Part shown: positions 33,335 through 42,395 of the stretch, in pieces
Layout: each line of letters starts with the position of its first letter
How positions within the stretch are numbered: the first letter of the stretch is position 1
Source of the DNA: Cedecea selenatireducens
GTDB taxonomy: Bacteria; Pseudomonadota; Gammaproteobacteria; Enterobacterales; Enterobacteriaceae
Direction: 5' to 3'
DNA: 64,000 bases
Assembly (NCBI RefSeq): GCF_042138895.1
Contig: NZ_JBHIKW010000001.1
Coordinates: forward strand, 550,578-614,577
Position numbers and translations under genes: made by a program
The notes under the pieces: model-generated
Database searches by the model: none
Told to the model about the DNA's origin: nothing
Seen by the model: the letters and a program-made list of their open reading frames with translations, nothing else

Positions 33335-34255
33335 TTATTTGTACCTGATGGCCGGGTTAATGGCGGCATACAGCAGATCCACCACTAAGTTGATTACAAT
33401 AAACTCCAGCGAAAACAGCAGGACTTCCGCCTGAATAACCGGGTAGTCGCGCATTTCCACCGAATCCACCAGCAGGCGCCCTAATCCCGGCCAGTTAAAC
33501 ACTTTTTCCACCACAATTGAGCCACCAAGCAGGAAGCCGAACTGTAACCCCATCATGGTGATCACCGGGATCATGGCGTTACGCAGGCCGTGTTTCACCA
33601 CGATCAGCGTTTCGCTCACGCCTTTCGCCCTGGCGGTACGCATGTAATCTTCATGCAGCACATCCACGAACGATGCGCGGGTGAATCTCGCCATCACCGC
33701 AGCCACCGCCGCACCAAGGGTAATAGACGGCAAAATGTAGTGCTGCCAGCTGTCTGCCCCCACCGTGGGGAGCCAGCCTAACTCAACCGAGAAGACCTGC
33801 ATCAGCAGCATTCCCAGCGCGAAGGCCGGGAAGGAAATACCGGACACGGCAATCGTCATGCTCAGGCGATCCGGCCAGCGGTTGCGCCAGACGGCGGCCA
33901 CTATCCCGGTAACCAGGCCAAACAGCGTCGCCCAGGCCATGCTGGTCAGCGTCAGCCACAGCGTGGGCATAAAGCGGCTGGCAATCTCTTCGGATACCGG
34001 GCGGCGCGAAACCAGCGAGGTGCCAAAGTCCCCCTGCACCACGTGAGTGATGTAATGCAGGAACTGCCGCCACAGCGGCTGATCCAGCCCGAGCTGTTTG
34101 CGAACAAGCTCAATGACCGTGGCATCGGCCTCCGGCCCGGCAATCAGACGCGCCGGGTCGCCGGGCAGCAGGTGCACAAACAAGAACACCAGCACCGCGA
34201 CGATAAACAGCGTGGGGATCAGGCCCAGGAGGCGTTTGAGGAAATAGTTAAACAT
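33335..34255 (-). CDS. gsiC: Glutathione ABC importer, permease GsiC
   Basis: 306-residue DppB/OppB-type permease. An N-terminal segment MFNYFLKRLLGLIPTLFIVAVLVFLFVHLLPGDPA is typical. The coupling EAA loop is MRTARAKGVSETLIVVKHGLRNAMIPVIT. Equal in length to E. coli GsiC (306). It follows gsiB after 127 bases occupied by an intergenic repeat, unlike the tight spacing elsewhere in the operon, so expression of gsiCD may be lower than gsiAB. Confidence 0.93.
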   Translation of the reverse strand: MFNYFLKRLLGLIPTLFIVAVLVFLFVHLLPGDPARLIAGPEADATVIELVRKQLGLDQPLWRQFLHYITHVVQGDFGTSLVSRRPVSEEIASRFMPTLWLTLTSMAWATLFGLVTGIVAAVWRNRWPDRLSMTIAVSGISFPAFALGMLLMQVFSVELGWLPTVGADSWQHYILPSITLGAAVAAVMARFTRASFVDVLHEDYMRTARAKGVSETLIVVKHGLRNAMIPVITMMGLQFGFLLGGSIVVEKVFNWPGLGRLLVDSVEMRDYPVIQAEVLLFSLEFIVINLVVDLLYAAINPAIRYK

Positions 34256-34257
34256 CG

Positions 34258-34376
34258 CGGCCCCTCACCCTAACCCTCTCCCCAAAGGGGAGAGGGGATA
34301 AAGAGGTGGAGCAACAAATACAGACTTAGCTTTTCCCCCTCTCCCTTTTAGGGAGAGGGCCGGGGTGAGGGTCATT
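34258..34376. repeat. Intergenic palindromic repeat, copy 6, inside the gsi operon
   Basis: CCCCTCACCCTAACCCTCTCCCC with GGGGAGAGGGG (34261-34298) is followed by CCCCCTCTCCCTTTTAGGGAGAGGGCCGGGGTGAGGG (34334-34371; inner parts CCCTCTCCC/GGGAGAGGG). It separates gsiB from gsiC. Such stems often stabilise upstream mRNA or reduce read-through; that is inferred. Confidence 0.8.
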
Positions 34377-34382
34377 ATCACG

Positions 34383-35921
34383 CTACTTCAGATCCGCATT
34401 ATCAAAACTAAACCCGGTATCCGGCATCACGTAGAATCCGGTGAGGTTTTTGCTGTGGGCAGAAACCAGTTTTTCCACCACCAGCGGCACCCACGGTGAC
34501 TCTTTCCAGATAATGTCCTGCGCGTCTTTATACAGCTTCGCTTTCTCTTCCGGCTTGGTGGTTTTCAGCGCCTCAGCCAGGTCTTTATCCACCTGAGGAT
34601 TGCTGTAGAACGCGGTGTTAAACAGCGTTGGCGGCCAGTTTTGGGAAGCAAACAGCGGTGACAGAGACCAGTCTGCTTCACCGGTTGAGGCCGACCAGCC
34701 GGTGTAGAACATTCTCACGCCGCTCTCTTTCTGGCTTTTGGCTTCCACTTCTGCCGCACGCTGCCCGGCGTCCATCGCCGTCACTTTCACCTTGATACCA
34801 ACCTGCGCCAGCTGCTGCTGGGTAAACTGCAGTACTTTCTGCGCGGTGCTGTGGTTATGGGACGACCAGAGCGTGGTTTCAAAGCCGTTCGGGAAGCCCG
34901 CTTCTTTTAGCAGCGCTTTGGCTTTGGCCGGATCGTAAGGCCAGGGTTTGAATTTTTCCGAATAGGCGATGGACGGCGGCACGACGCCTTCCGCAGGCGT
35001 GGCAAAGCCGGAGAACGCCACTTTCACCAGCGCCTGGCGGTTAATCGCGTAGTTGATCGCCTCGCGAACCTTCGGGTTATCAAACGGTTTTTGGGTCACG
35101 TTCATGCTGATGTAGCGCTGCATGATGGACGGGGAAGCAACCAGCTCAAGCTTGCTGTTTTTCTCCAGCACGCCGGCCTGCTCGTAAGGAATCGGGAACG
35201 CAAACTGCGCTTCGCCGGTTTGCAGCATCGCCGCACGGGTGTTGTTATCCACGACCGGACGCCAGGTAATGCTGTCCAGCTTCGGCAGGCCAGCCTGCCA
35301 GTAACCAGTGAATTTTTTCACCTTCACAAAGTCGGTCTGGTTCCAGGTATCCAGCTGATACGGGCCGGTGCCCACCGGGTGGAAGCCAATATCTTTGCCG
35401 TACTTTTGCAGCGCCGCCGGGGAGATCATCGCCGTCGCCGGGTGGGCAAGAATATTGATAAACGCCGAGAACGGCTGTTTTAAGGTGATTTTTACCGTCG
35501 CAGGATCGACCGCTTCGGTTTTCGCGATGGCTTTATACAGGTTATAGCGCTTGAGGTGGTTATCCGGATTGCTGGCGCGGTCGAGGTTAGCTTTTACCGC
35601 ATCGGCATTGAAGTCGGTGCCGTCCTGGAACTTCACGCCCGTACGCAGTTTGATGGTGTACACCAGGCCGTCGTCAGAGACCTTATAGCTCTCCGCCAGC
35701 ACGTTCTGCAGCTTCATGTCTTTATCAAGCCCGAACAACCCCTGATAGAACGACTTCGCCACCGCCTGCGACAGCGTGTCATTCGCATCATACGGGTCGA
35801 GCGTCGTGAAGTTTGAGGCCACCGCTACGACGACATCTTTAGCAGCGAAAGCGGGCGTGGCGATAACGGCGGAGGCCAGTCCCGCCGCCAGAAGCCATTT
35901 TTGCGTTGTGTTAGCTGTCAT
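34383..35921 (-). CDS. gsiB: Glutathione-binding protein GsiB
   Basis: 512-residue periplasmic solute-binding protein (SBP family 5). Signal peptide 1-26 (TPAFA). The mature protein has the peptide/nickel-binding fold: VVAVASNFTTLDPYDANDTLSQAVAKSFYQGLFGLDKDM, LRTGVKFQDGTDFNADAVKANLDRA and ISPAALQKYGKDIGFHPVGTGPYQ. It delivers glutathione to GsiCD. E. coli GsiB is also 512 residues. Second gene after gsiA, 12 bases apart. Confidence 0.94.
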   Translation of the reverse strand: MTANTTQKWLLAAGLASAVIATPAFAAKDVVVAVASNFTTLDPYDANDTLSQAVAKSFYQGLFGLDKDMKLQNVLAESYKVSDDGLVYTIKLRTGVKFQDGTDFNADAVKANLDRASNPDNHLKRYNLYKAIAKTEAVDPATVKITLKQPFSAFINILAHPATAMISPAALQKYGKDIGFHPVGTGPYQLDTWNQTDFVKVKKFTGYWQAGLPKLDSITWRPVVDNNTRAAMLQTGEAQFAFPIPYEQAGVLEKNSKLELVASPSIMQRYISMNVTQKPFDNPKVREAINYAINRQALVKVAFSGFATPAEGVVPPSIAYSEKFKPWPYDPAKAKALLKEAGFPNGFETTLWSSHNHSTAQKVLQFTQQQLAQVGIKVKVTAMDAGQRAAEVEAKSQKESGVRMFYTGWSASTGEADWSLSPLFASQNWPPTLFNTAFYSNPQVDKDLAEALKTTKPEEKAKLYKDAQDIIWKESPWVPLVVEKLVSAHSKNLTGFYVMPDTGFSFDNADLK

Positions 35922-35933
35922 TATTGTTTTCCT

Positions 35934-37808
35934 TTAAAGGCGATTTTCACTGCTGCCGATGGGATGCCGGGCGACAAAATGCCCCGGCCCCACCGCAACC
36001 AGCGGTGCTACGTGCGGTTCATCCCCCAGGCTGCGTGTGGCGCTGGGGATCTCGTCAGACACTAAAACGGGCTTGCGTCCCTTACGGGTTGGGTCAGCCA
36101 CCGGCACCGCCGCCATGAGCTTGCGGGTATACGGATGCTGTGGGTTTTCAAACACCGCGCGGCGCGGGCCAATTTCAACAATCTGGCCCAGATACATCAC
36201 CGCCACGCGATGGCTGATACGTTCCACCACGGCCATGTCGTGGGAGATAAACAGGAAAGCGATGCCAAACTCACGCTGCAGGTCGAGCAGCAGGTTAACT
36301 ATCTGCGCCCGAATCGACACATCCAGCGCCGAAACGGACTCATCGGCAATCACCACCTTCGGGTTAAGGGCCAGCGCGCGGGCAATACAAACCCTCTGCC
36401 GCTGGCCGCCGGAGAACTCATGCGGGTAGCGCCAGGCGTGTTCCGGCTGCAACCCTACGCGCTCAAGCAGCCAGGCTACGCGCTCTTGAGCCTGCTCTTT
36501 GGGCATCGCCTGATGCACCAGCAGCGGCTCCATGATGGAGTAACCGACCGTCTGGCGAGGATCCAGCGAAGCATACGGATCCTGGAATATAAACTGGATG
36601 TCTTTGCGGACGTGCTGCAGTTCGCCGTTAGGCAAATTATCAATACGCTGGCCGTTAAAGGTGATGGTGCCGCCCTGGGTTTCCACCAGCCGCAGCAGCG
36701 AGCGCCCGGTGGTCGATTTACCACAGCCGGACTCGCCTACCAGCGCCAGGGTTTCGCCGGGCAGTAAATCGAAGCTCACCTTTTCAACAGCATGTACCTG
36801 GCGCGTCACCCGGTTGAATATCCCGCTACGTAGCGGAAAACGGGTGACCAGGTCACGCACTTCAAGCACTGGCTTAGCGCCGTGGGGAATGGTGTCCTGC
36901 TCGACTTCAGGCTCTTGCTGATTCGATTGCCCCGGCACGATAAGCGGAAACTTGCGCGGTAAATCGCTGCCGTTCATGGCGCCCAGACGCGGCACGGCGG
37001 CCAGTAAAGCCTGCGTGTAGGCGTGCTGCGGGTTTTCGAATATTTGCTCGACGGTGCCGGTTTCCACCGCTTCGCCCCGATACATGACCAGCACCCGGTC
37101 GGCGATGTCGGCCACCACGCCCATATCGTGGGTGATAAAAATCACCCCCATCTGCATTTCATCCTGCAGGACGCGAATAAGCTGCAGGATCTGCGCCTGA
37201 ATAGTCACGTCGAGGGCGGTCGTCGGCTCATCGGCGATCAGTACCGCCGGGCGACAGGAGAGCGCCATGGCGATCATCACCCGCTGGCGCATCCCGCCGG
37301 AAAGCTGGTGCGGGTAGCGGTTCAGAATGGCCTGGGCTTCAGGAATGCGCACGCGTTCAAGCATGCGTTTTGCCTCATTCAGCGCCGCCCGGCCGTCAAG
37401 CTTTTGGTGTAAACGAATAGATTCGGCAATTTGCTCCCCCACGGTAAACACCGGGTTGAGCGAGGTCATCGGCTCCTGGAAAATCATCGCCACGTCCGCG
37501 CCACGCACGCGACGCATCTGCGCGCTGTTCAGCTCGGGCAGATTAAGCACTTCGTTATTACGGCGGCGCAGCAGCAGTTTCTCGCAGTCGACCAGCCCGC
37601 CGCTCTGTTCCAGCAGGCGCATCAATGCCATCGCCGTCACCGATTTCCCGGAGCCCGACTCGCCGACAATCGCCAGCGTTTCACCCCGGTTAAGCGTCAG
37701 TGACAGGTGACGCACCGCCTCGGTGATCTGCTGCTGTTGGCGAAAGCGAATATTGAGGTCGCTAACGGCAAGCACCTGCTCGTCCGGCAGTTCATGACTG
37801 TGCGGCAT
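35934..37808 (-). CDS. gsiA: Glutathione ABC importer, fused ATPase GsiA
   Basis: 624-residue protein with two ABC ATPase domains that power the importer. Domain 1 has Walker A GESGSGKSVT (near 50), LSGGMRQR and IADEPTTALD. Domain 2 has GESGCGKSTTG (near 360), FSGGQRQR and IADESVSALD. The ESVSALD form replaces the usual EPxSALD in domain 2, a variant shared with E. coli. The start overlaps the iaaA stop by one base, so the two are co-translated. Equal in layout to E. coli GsiA (623). Confidence 0.94.
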   Translation of the reverse strand: MPHSHELPDEQVLAVSDLNIRFRQQQQITEAVRHLSLTLNRGETLAIVGESGSGKSVTAMALMRLLEQSGGLVDCEKLLLRRRNNEVLNLPELNSAQMRRVRGADVAMIFQEPMTSLNPVFTVGEQIAESIRLHQKLDGRAALNEAKRMLERVRIPEAQAILNRYPHQLSGGMRQRVMIAMALSCRPAVLIADEPTTALDVTIQAQILQLIRVLQDEMQMGVIFITHDMGVVADIADRVLVMYRGEAVETGTVEQIFENPQHAYTQALLAAVPRLGAMNGSDLPRKFPLIVPGQSNQQEPEVEQDTIPHGAKPVLEVRDLVTRFPLRSGIFNRVTRQVHAVEKVSFDLLPGETLALVGESGCGKSTTGRSLLRLVETQGGTITFNGQRIDNLPNGELQHVRKDIQFIFQDPYASLDPRQTVGYSIMEPLLVHQAMPKEQAQERVAWLLERVGLQPEHAWRYPHEFSGGQRQRVCIARALALNPKVVIADESVSALDVSIRAQIVNLLLDLQREFGIAFLFISHDMAVVERISHRVAVMYLGQIVEIGPRRAVFENPQHPYTRKLMAAVPVADPTRKGRKPVLVSDEIPSATRSLGDEPHVAPLVAVGPGHFVARHPIGSSENRL

Positions 37809-38761
37809 TAACTCTCCTGGTCACGATAAATTCCTACATTCGGGGCATCGCCCACAAAGCCAAAGCCGCGGTACATCCCTTCGCTGTTAAACGGCAGCGC
37901 GACGTTGCCCTGATTATCAATGGCAATCATGCCGCCGCTGCCGCCCAGCGCGGGCAGTTTTTCCAGCACCACACAGTCGACGGCCTGCTGCAGACTTAGC
38001 CCGGCATACTCCATCAGGGCAGCAATATCGTAGGCCGCGAGCGTGCGTATAAAGACTTCACCCGTGCCGGTGCAGGACACCGCCACGTTGGCATTGTTGG
38101 CATAGCAGCCCGCGCCGACGAGGGGTGAATCCCCTACCCGGCCCGGCAGTTTATTGGTCATCCCGCCGGTGGAGGTTGCCGCCGCCAGATTACCGAGTTT
38201 ATCCAGCGCCACTGCGCCAACCGTGCCAAATTTCTTATCGGCATCAATCGGCTCGGCCCCGTCATGATCCAACAGCGTTTGCTGGCTTTCACGGGCGCGC
38301 AGCAATTGCTGATAGCGTTCTTCGGTCGAAAAAAGTGTTTCATCTACCGGCTCAAGCCCTTGCTGAGCGGCAAAACGTTCCGCTCCTTCGCCAATCATCA
38401 GCACGTGTGGGCTGTTTTCGAGCACCAGCCTCGCCGCAAGAATCGGGTTGCGAATATGGCTTACGCCCGCCACCGCCCCGGCATCCAGGCTGTTGCCGTC
38501 CATCACGCAGGCGTCGAGCTCATGTTTGCCTTCACTAGTGAACACAGAACCAATCCCGGCGTTAAACAGCGGGCATTCTTCCAGCAGGCGAACGGCCTCG
38601 GTTACCGCGTCCAGCGCGCTGCCGCCGTGCTCGAGGATCTGCTGCCCGACCTCCACTATTCTGGATAGCGCGCTGATAAACTCCTGCTCTTTTTCCGGCG
38701 TCAGGTGGGCGCGGGTCAGGGCTCCGGCCCCGCCATGAATAGCGATAACGGCTTTGGTCAT
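37808..38761 (-). CDS. iaaA: Isoaspartyl peptidase / L-asparaginase IaaA
   Basis: 317-residue N-terminal-nucleophile hydrolase that removes isoaspartyl residues from peptides and has some asparaginase activity. The proenzyme splits before T180 (KKFGTVGAVALD), which becomes the nucleophile. I take ATG 38761 (MTKAVIAIHGGAGA) as the start, as in E. coli; the frame runs 23 codons further back. HGGAG at 9-13 and GGMTNKLPGRVGDSPLVGAGCYA are family motifs. It leads the gsi operon, as in E. coli, linking peptide turnover with glutathione uptake. Confidence 0.94.
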   Translation of the reverse strand: MTKAVIAIHGGAGALTRAHLTPEKEQEFISALSRIVEVGQQILEHGGSALDAVTEAVRLLEECPLFNAGIGSVFTSEGKHELDACVMDGNSLDAGAVAGVSHIRNPILAARLVLENSPHVLMIGEGAERFAAQQGLEPVDETLFSTEERYQQLLRARESQQTLLDHDGAEPIDADKKFGTVGAVALDKLGNLAAATSTGGMTNKLPGRVGDSPLVGAGCYANNANVAVSCTGTGEVFIRTLAAYDIAALMEYAGLSLQQAVDCVVLEKLPALGGSGGMIAIDNQGNVALPFNSEGMYRGFGFVGDAPNVGIYRDQES

Positions 38762-38920
38762 TCGGCATTGCCTGTTGAATGTGATATCTGGCGCGTTTTT
38801 TCTATAAATATCAGAATCGTTGCCAAACATTGATACGATTTTTGAATATAGAAAGACGTAAAAGTGTTGTAAAGAAAATTGACTTTCCTCTGCGAGCCTT
38901 ACGCCGCCCGGCGGGAAGGA

Positions 38921-38955
38921 GAAATAGCGGCCAATAAAACCTGAACCGCTATTTC
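38921..38955 (-). terminator. Hairpin after the autotransporter gene
   Basis: GAAATAGCGG at 38921-38930 pairs with CCGCTATTTC at 38946-38955 around a 15-base loop. It lies just past the autotransporter stop on the minus strand. No long T-run, so termination is uncertain. Confidence 0.5.
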
Positions 38956-38973
38956 TTTGGTGATAACAAAAAG

Positions 38974-40950
38974 TTAGAACTTCGCGCTGATACCCACGTT
39001 GTAGCTGGTCTGGTTCCCGTCGCTTAGCCCGGCCGTTTGCGCCACTGCCGCAAAGGCTGACACGGTATCCGAAAGCGGCATATCGGCCCCGACGGCGATA
39101 TCGGCCCAGTTTTTATCCAGCTGTTCACCGCTGCGGCTGAAGGTCAGCGCCGTGGATTTTAAGCCGCCGTTCGCACGGTAATTGTCGTCGCCAAACTGAT
39201 GCCGGTAGCTGGCCTGCGCCCAGGGATTAATCACCCCCAGCTTCGTGTCCACGCGCCAGCCCGCGCTGCCGATTTGCGAATGGCCGTTCTGATCGCCGAA
39301 GCGCATAGCGGTGCTGCTGCTGCCGTTTTCGCTGTAGCCGTTCACGTGGCTGTAATCCCAGGCGTATTGCAGCACCGGCCCCGTGGTCAGCCAGTTCGTT
39401 ATCGCGAGGTCATAACCCGCAGTAAGTCGCGCGCCATACAGCCTCCCGTCGGTATCGCCTTTTTCAGTGCGGGTCAGCTGTCCGAGCGTGATATCGCGCT
39501 GAATATTCGTGAAGTCCGCAGAGAGATAATGCACGTCCCCGTTCAGCCAGGCCTGGCCCGCGCGAAGCTGGCCAAAGAGCGCGGCCTGGAAACCTCGGGT
39601 GTCATAGCGGTAGTTATCATCCGGGCGCTGGTTATCCAGAGAGCCGGCAATCAGCCCGCCCAGCACCACGTTTTCATTGAGCTGGTAATCCAGGCCAACG
39701 GTCAGGTTATTGGTGTTCCCTTTGCCGTCACCGGTTCCACCGTGCCCGCTATACCGCTGATAGCCCCCGCCGTAGCCGCCAAACACGCCCAGTGAACCGG
39801 CGGCGTTTTCGCCCTGACGCAGCTGCTGGTAGCGGCTGTCGAGGGTGGCCCGGCTGCCCCGCACCATCGCCTGCGTGCCCTGATTCAGACGAGTCACCTG
39901 AACAGGCGCGGCGATAATCGACTCAATGTATTGGGCAATGATGCTGTGTACCTGCGGGCCAGGGTGGAAATGATCGGCAAACAGATAGTCCTGAGAGGCA
40001 TTAAAGCCGGGCGTCGAGCTGGTGCAGTCTGTCGCCGCCACGCCCGGCGGACAGGCCATCCCGGCGGTGTTTGTCAGGCCGAACGCCTGAGGGTTGGCCA
40101 GGATTTCCTGGAAAACGCCGTTGATATCCGCCCGGGCAATGTTGCCGCCGTGTTGCAGCAGAGCCTGATCCTCAGCGCTGTTGTAGAAGGTGGTGAGTAA
40201 AGAAGCCTGCTGCACGGCTTGATCGTAGGCAGCAATAAGCTGAGCGGCTACGCCCTGCTGAATGAGTGGATTCGTACTGACGACTGATGCCGCCGCCTGT
40301 AAAGCCTGATGAATTGCCTGCTGGCGGCTCGCCAGGTCAGGCGTTTGCGCCGCATCCAGAGAAGCATAAGCAGCCTGAATGGCTGGCGTGGCCGCCGCGC
40401 CAAGCCCTGCGCTAAGCACCAGCTCCATCAACGTTGGCGTCGCGCCAATATTTGGGACATTAGGTACCACCACCAGTCCGGCTCCGGCATCAAGCAAAGC
40501 CCCAACCTGAGCCGCTGCGTTGGCCGCGCTGTTAGCGGCGATTCCCTGCGCCAGCGCTGGCTGGGTGGCGGCCGCGGCCAGATCGTTGCCGCCTATCCAG
40601 TGAATGTATAACCCGTTGCCGTCCGCTCGCCCGCCGGTCTGGCTAAGGTAGCGTTGAACCTGGCTTTGGGTATTATCGGCCAAATTGAGCGCTGGCACGG
40701 CGGTGCCCCCGCCTGCGGCATAGTTGCTACCGCCCTCGCGGGAAGGCGTCAGCGTCAGGCCATATTGGTCGGCCAGCTGTTCGTCATAAAGTTTGTTCTG
40801 GCTGCTGTTCCAGGTCCAGCGCCCGTTGTTGCCGGTGTCGCTGAGGCTGTCGCCAAAAACGGTGAGGGAATCAAAGGCAAATGCGGATGAGGTGAAGCCC
40901 ACAGCGACGGCCAGCATACTGAATTGAAACACTTTTTGTTTGCTTATCAT
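38974..40950 (-). CDS. GDSL autotransporter esterase (EstA/ApeE type)
   Basis: 658-residue type V secretion protein. ATG 40950 (MISKQKVFQF) has AAGGAAG upstream; an in-frame start at 40986 lacks this. Signal peptide 1-25 (SSAFA). The passenger is a GDSL esterase: FGDSLSDTGNN (nucleophile Ser), YAAGG (Gly), GGND (Asn) and DHFHPG (Asp/His). The C-terminal about 270 residues form the translocator barrel (VFGGYGGGYQRYSG through GISAKF, ending in Phe). It displays an esterase on the cell surface. It sits between iaaA and moeA, which adjoin directly in E. coli, so it is an insertion relative to that order. Confidence 0.9.
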   Translation of the reverse strand: MISKQKVFQFSMLAVAVGFTSSAFAFDSLTVFGDSLSDTGNNGRWTWNSSQNKLYDEQLADQYGLTLTPSREGGSNYAAGGGTAVPALNLADNTQSQVQRYLSQTGGRADGNGLYIHWIGGNDLAAAATQPALAQGIAANSAANAAAQVGALLDAGAGLVVVPNVPNIGATPTLMELVLSAGLGAAATPAIQAAYASLDAAQTPDLASRQQAIHQALQAAASVVSTNPLIQQGVAAQLIAAYDQAVQQASLLTTFYNSAEDQALLQHGGNIARADINGVFQEILANPQAFGLTNTAGMACPPGVAATDCTSSTPGFNASQDYLFADHFHPGPQVHSIIAQYIESIIAAPVQVTRLNQGTQAMVRGSRATLDSRYQQLRQGENAAGSLGVFGGYGGGYQRYSGHGGTGDGKGNTNNLTVGLDYQLNENVVLGGLIAGSLDNQRPDDNYRYDTRGFQAALFGQLRAGQAWLNGDVHYLSADFTNIQRDITLGQLTRTEKGDTDGRLYGARLTAGYDLAITNWLTTGPVLQYAWDYSHVNGYSENGSSSTAMRFGDQNGHSQIGSAGWRVDTKLGVINPWAQASYRHQFGDDNYRANGGLKSTALTFSRSGEQLDKNWADIAVGADMPLSDTVSAFAAVAQTAGLSDGNQTSYNVGISAKF

Positions 40951-41161
40951 CAGTTCTTCCTTGCAGAGGTTTTTTATTAGCCACAATGACTATAGCCAAT
41001 GGCGGTTTACGCGCAGGCCGAGCGTAAAGAAGAAACGTGACAACGTGATGTAACGCATAGCCCCGCGCTGGCGGGAGGATTTTGCTGATCCCAGACATGC
41101 CGCCAGACGGCGTTTTCTGCCATACTAAGCCCTTATTTTGTCCCTGCTCCAGGAGCCACGA

Positions 41162-42394
41162 ATGGAATTTACCGCCGGGCTGATCCCGCTTGAAACCGCG
41201 CTTGAACAGATGCTGTCCCGCATTAACCCACTGTCCGAAACGGAAGCCCTGCCGCTGCTGCAGGCCACGGGCCGCATCACCGCCGCACCGGTCATCTCTC
41301 CGCTGGATGTCCCTGGCTTCGACAACTCAGCGATGGACGGGTACGCGGTGCGGCTGGCGGATATCAAAGCCGGTGGCGCGCTGCCTGTCGCAGGTAAAGC
41401 ATTTGCCGGGCAGCCGTTCAGCGGCGAATGGCCCGCTGGCACCTGCGTGCGCATCATGACCGGCGCACCGATCCCTGCCGGGGCCGAAGCAGTAGTCATG
41501 CAGGAAGAGACAGAAGTCACCGAAAGCGGCGTGCGCTTTAACGCCGTCGTGAAGAACGGGCAGAACATTCGCCGCCGCGGCGAGGATATCCATCAGGGCG
41601 CCAGCGTACTGGCCGCAGGCGTGAAGCTGACCGCCGCCGAGCTGCCGCTGGTTGCCTCTCTCGGCATCCCGGAAGTGAAGGTCTACCGCAAAGTGCGTGC
41701 AGCGGTGTTTTCCACCGGCGACGAGCTCCAGCTTCCCGGCCAGCCGCTGGCCGAAGGCCAAATCTACGATACCAACCGCCTGGCGGTTCACATCATGCTG
41801 GAGCAGCTGGGCTGCGAAGTTATCGACCTCGGCATCGTTCGTGATGACCAGGATGCCCTGCGCGCGGTGTTTAACGAAGCGGACAGCCGCGCGGACGTCG
41901 TCATCAGCAGCGGCGGCGTTTCGGTGGGCGAAGCAGATTACACCAAACAAATCCTTGAAGAGCTGGGCGAAGTCGGCTTCTGGAAGCTGGCGATTAAGCC
42001 AGGCAAACCTTTTGCCTTTGGGCGACTGAAAAATAGCTGGTTCTGCGGCCTGCCGGGTAATCCGGTTTCGGCGGCGCTGACGTTCTACCAGCTCGTACAG
42101 CCGCTGCTGGCTAAGCTGAGCGGTCAGCAAATCACCCCTCTTCCACCGAGAATGCGCGTGCGCACCGTCGGCAAGCTGAAGAAATCCCCGGGCCGCCTCG
42201 ACTTCCAGCGTGGCATTTTGCGCCGCAACGAGCAGGGTGACCTTGAAGTATTAAGCACCGGGCACCAGGGCTCGCATATTTTCAGCTCCTTTAGCCAGGC
42301 CAACTGCTTTGTGGTGCTGGAGCGCGAGCGCGGCAACGTAGAAGCCGGAGAATGGGTTGAGGTCGAGCCGTTTAACCCACTGTTCGGAGGCTGA
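41162..42394 (+). CDS. moeA: Molybdopterin molybdenumtransferase MoeA
   Basis: 410-residue enzyme that inserts molybdate into adenylylated molybdopterin, the last step of Mo cofactor synthesis. The ATG at 41162 has GGAG seven bases upstream. Domains: MoeA N (FDNSAMDGYAVRLADI), central MogA-like domain (VFSTGDELQLPGQPLAEGQIYDTN, VISSGGVSVGEADY, GLPGNPVSAALTFYQ) and C-terminal barrel. Length equals E. coli MoeA (411). moeB follows with one base between. Confidence 0.95.
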   Translation: MEFTAGLIPLETALEQMLSRINPLSETEALPLLQATGRITAAPVISPLDVPGFDNSAMDGYAVRLADIKAGGALPVAGKAFAGQPFSGEWPAGTCVRIMTGAPIPAGAEAVVMQEETEVTESGVRFNAVVKNGQNIRRRGEDIHQGASVLAAGVKLTAAELPLVASLGIPEVKVYRKVRAAVFSTGDELQLPGQPLAEGQIYDTNRLAVHIMLEQLGCEVIDLGIVRDDQDALRAVFNEADSRADVVISSGGVSVGEADYTKQILEELGEVGFWKLAIKPGKPFAFGRLKNSWFCGLPGNPVSAALTFYQLVQPLLAKLSGQQITPLPPRMRVRTVGKLKKSPGRLDFQRGILRRNEQGDLEVLSTGHQGSHIFSSFSQANCFVVLERERGNVEAGEWVEVEPFNPLFGG

Positions 42395-42395
42395 G

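Noticed and set aside
41327..42130. 267-codon open frame antisense to moeA
   Set aside because: Shadow of moeA codons without ribosome site or family motif.
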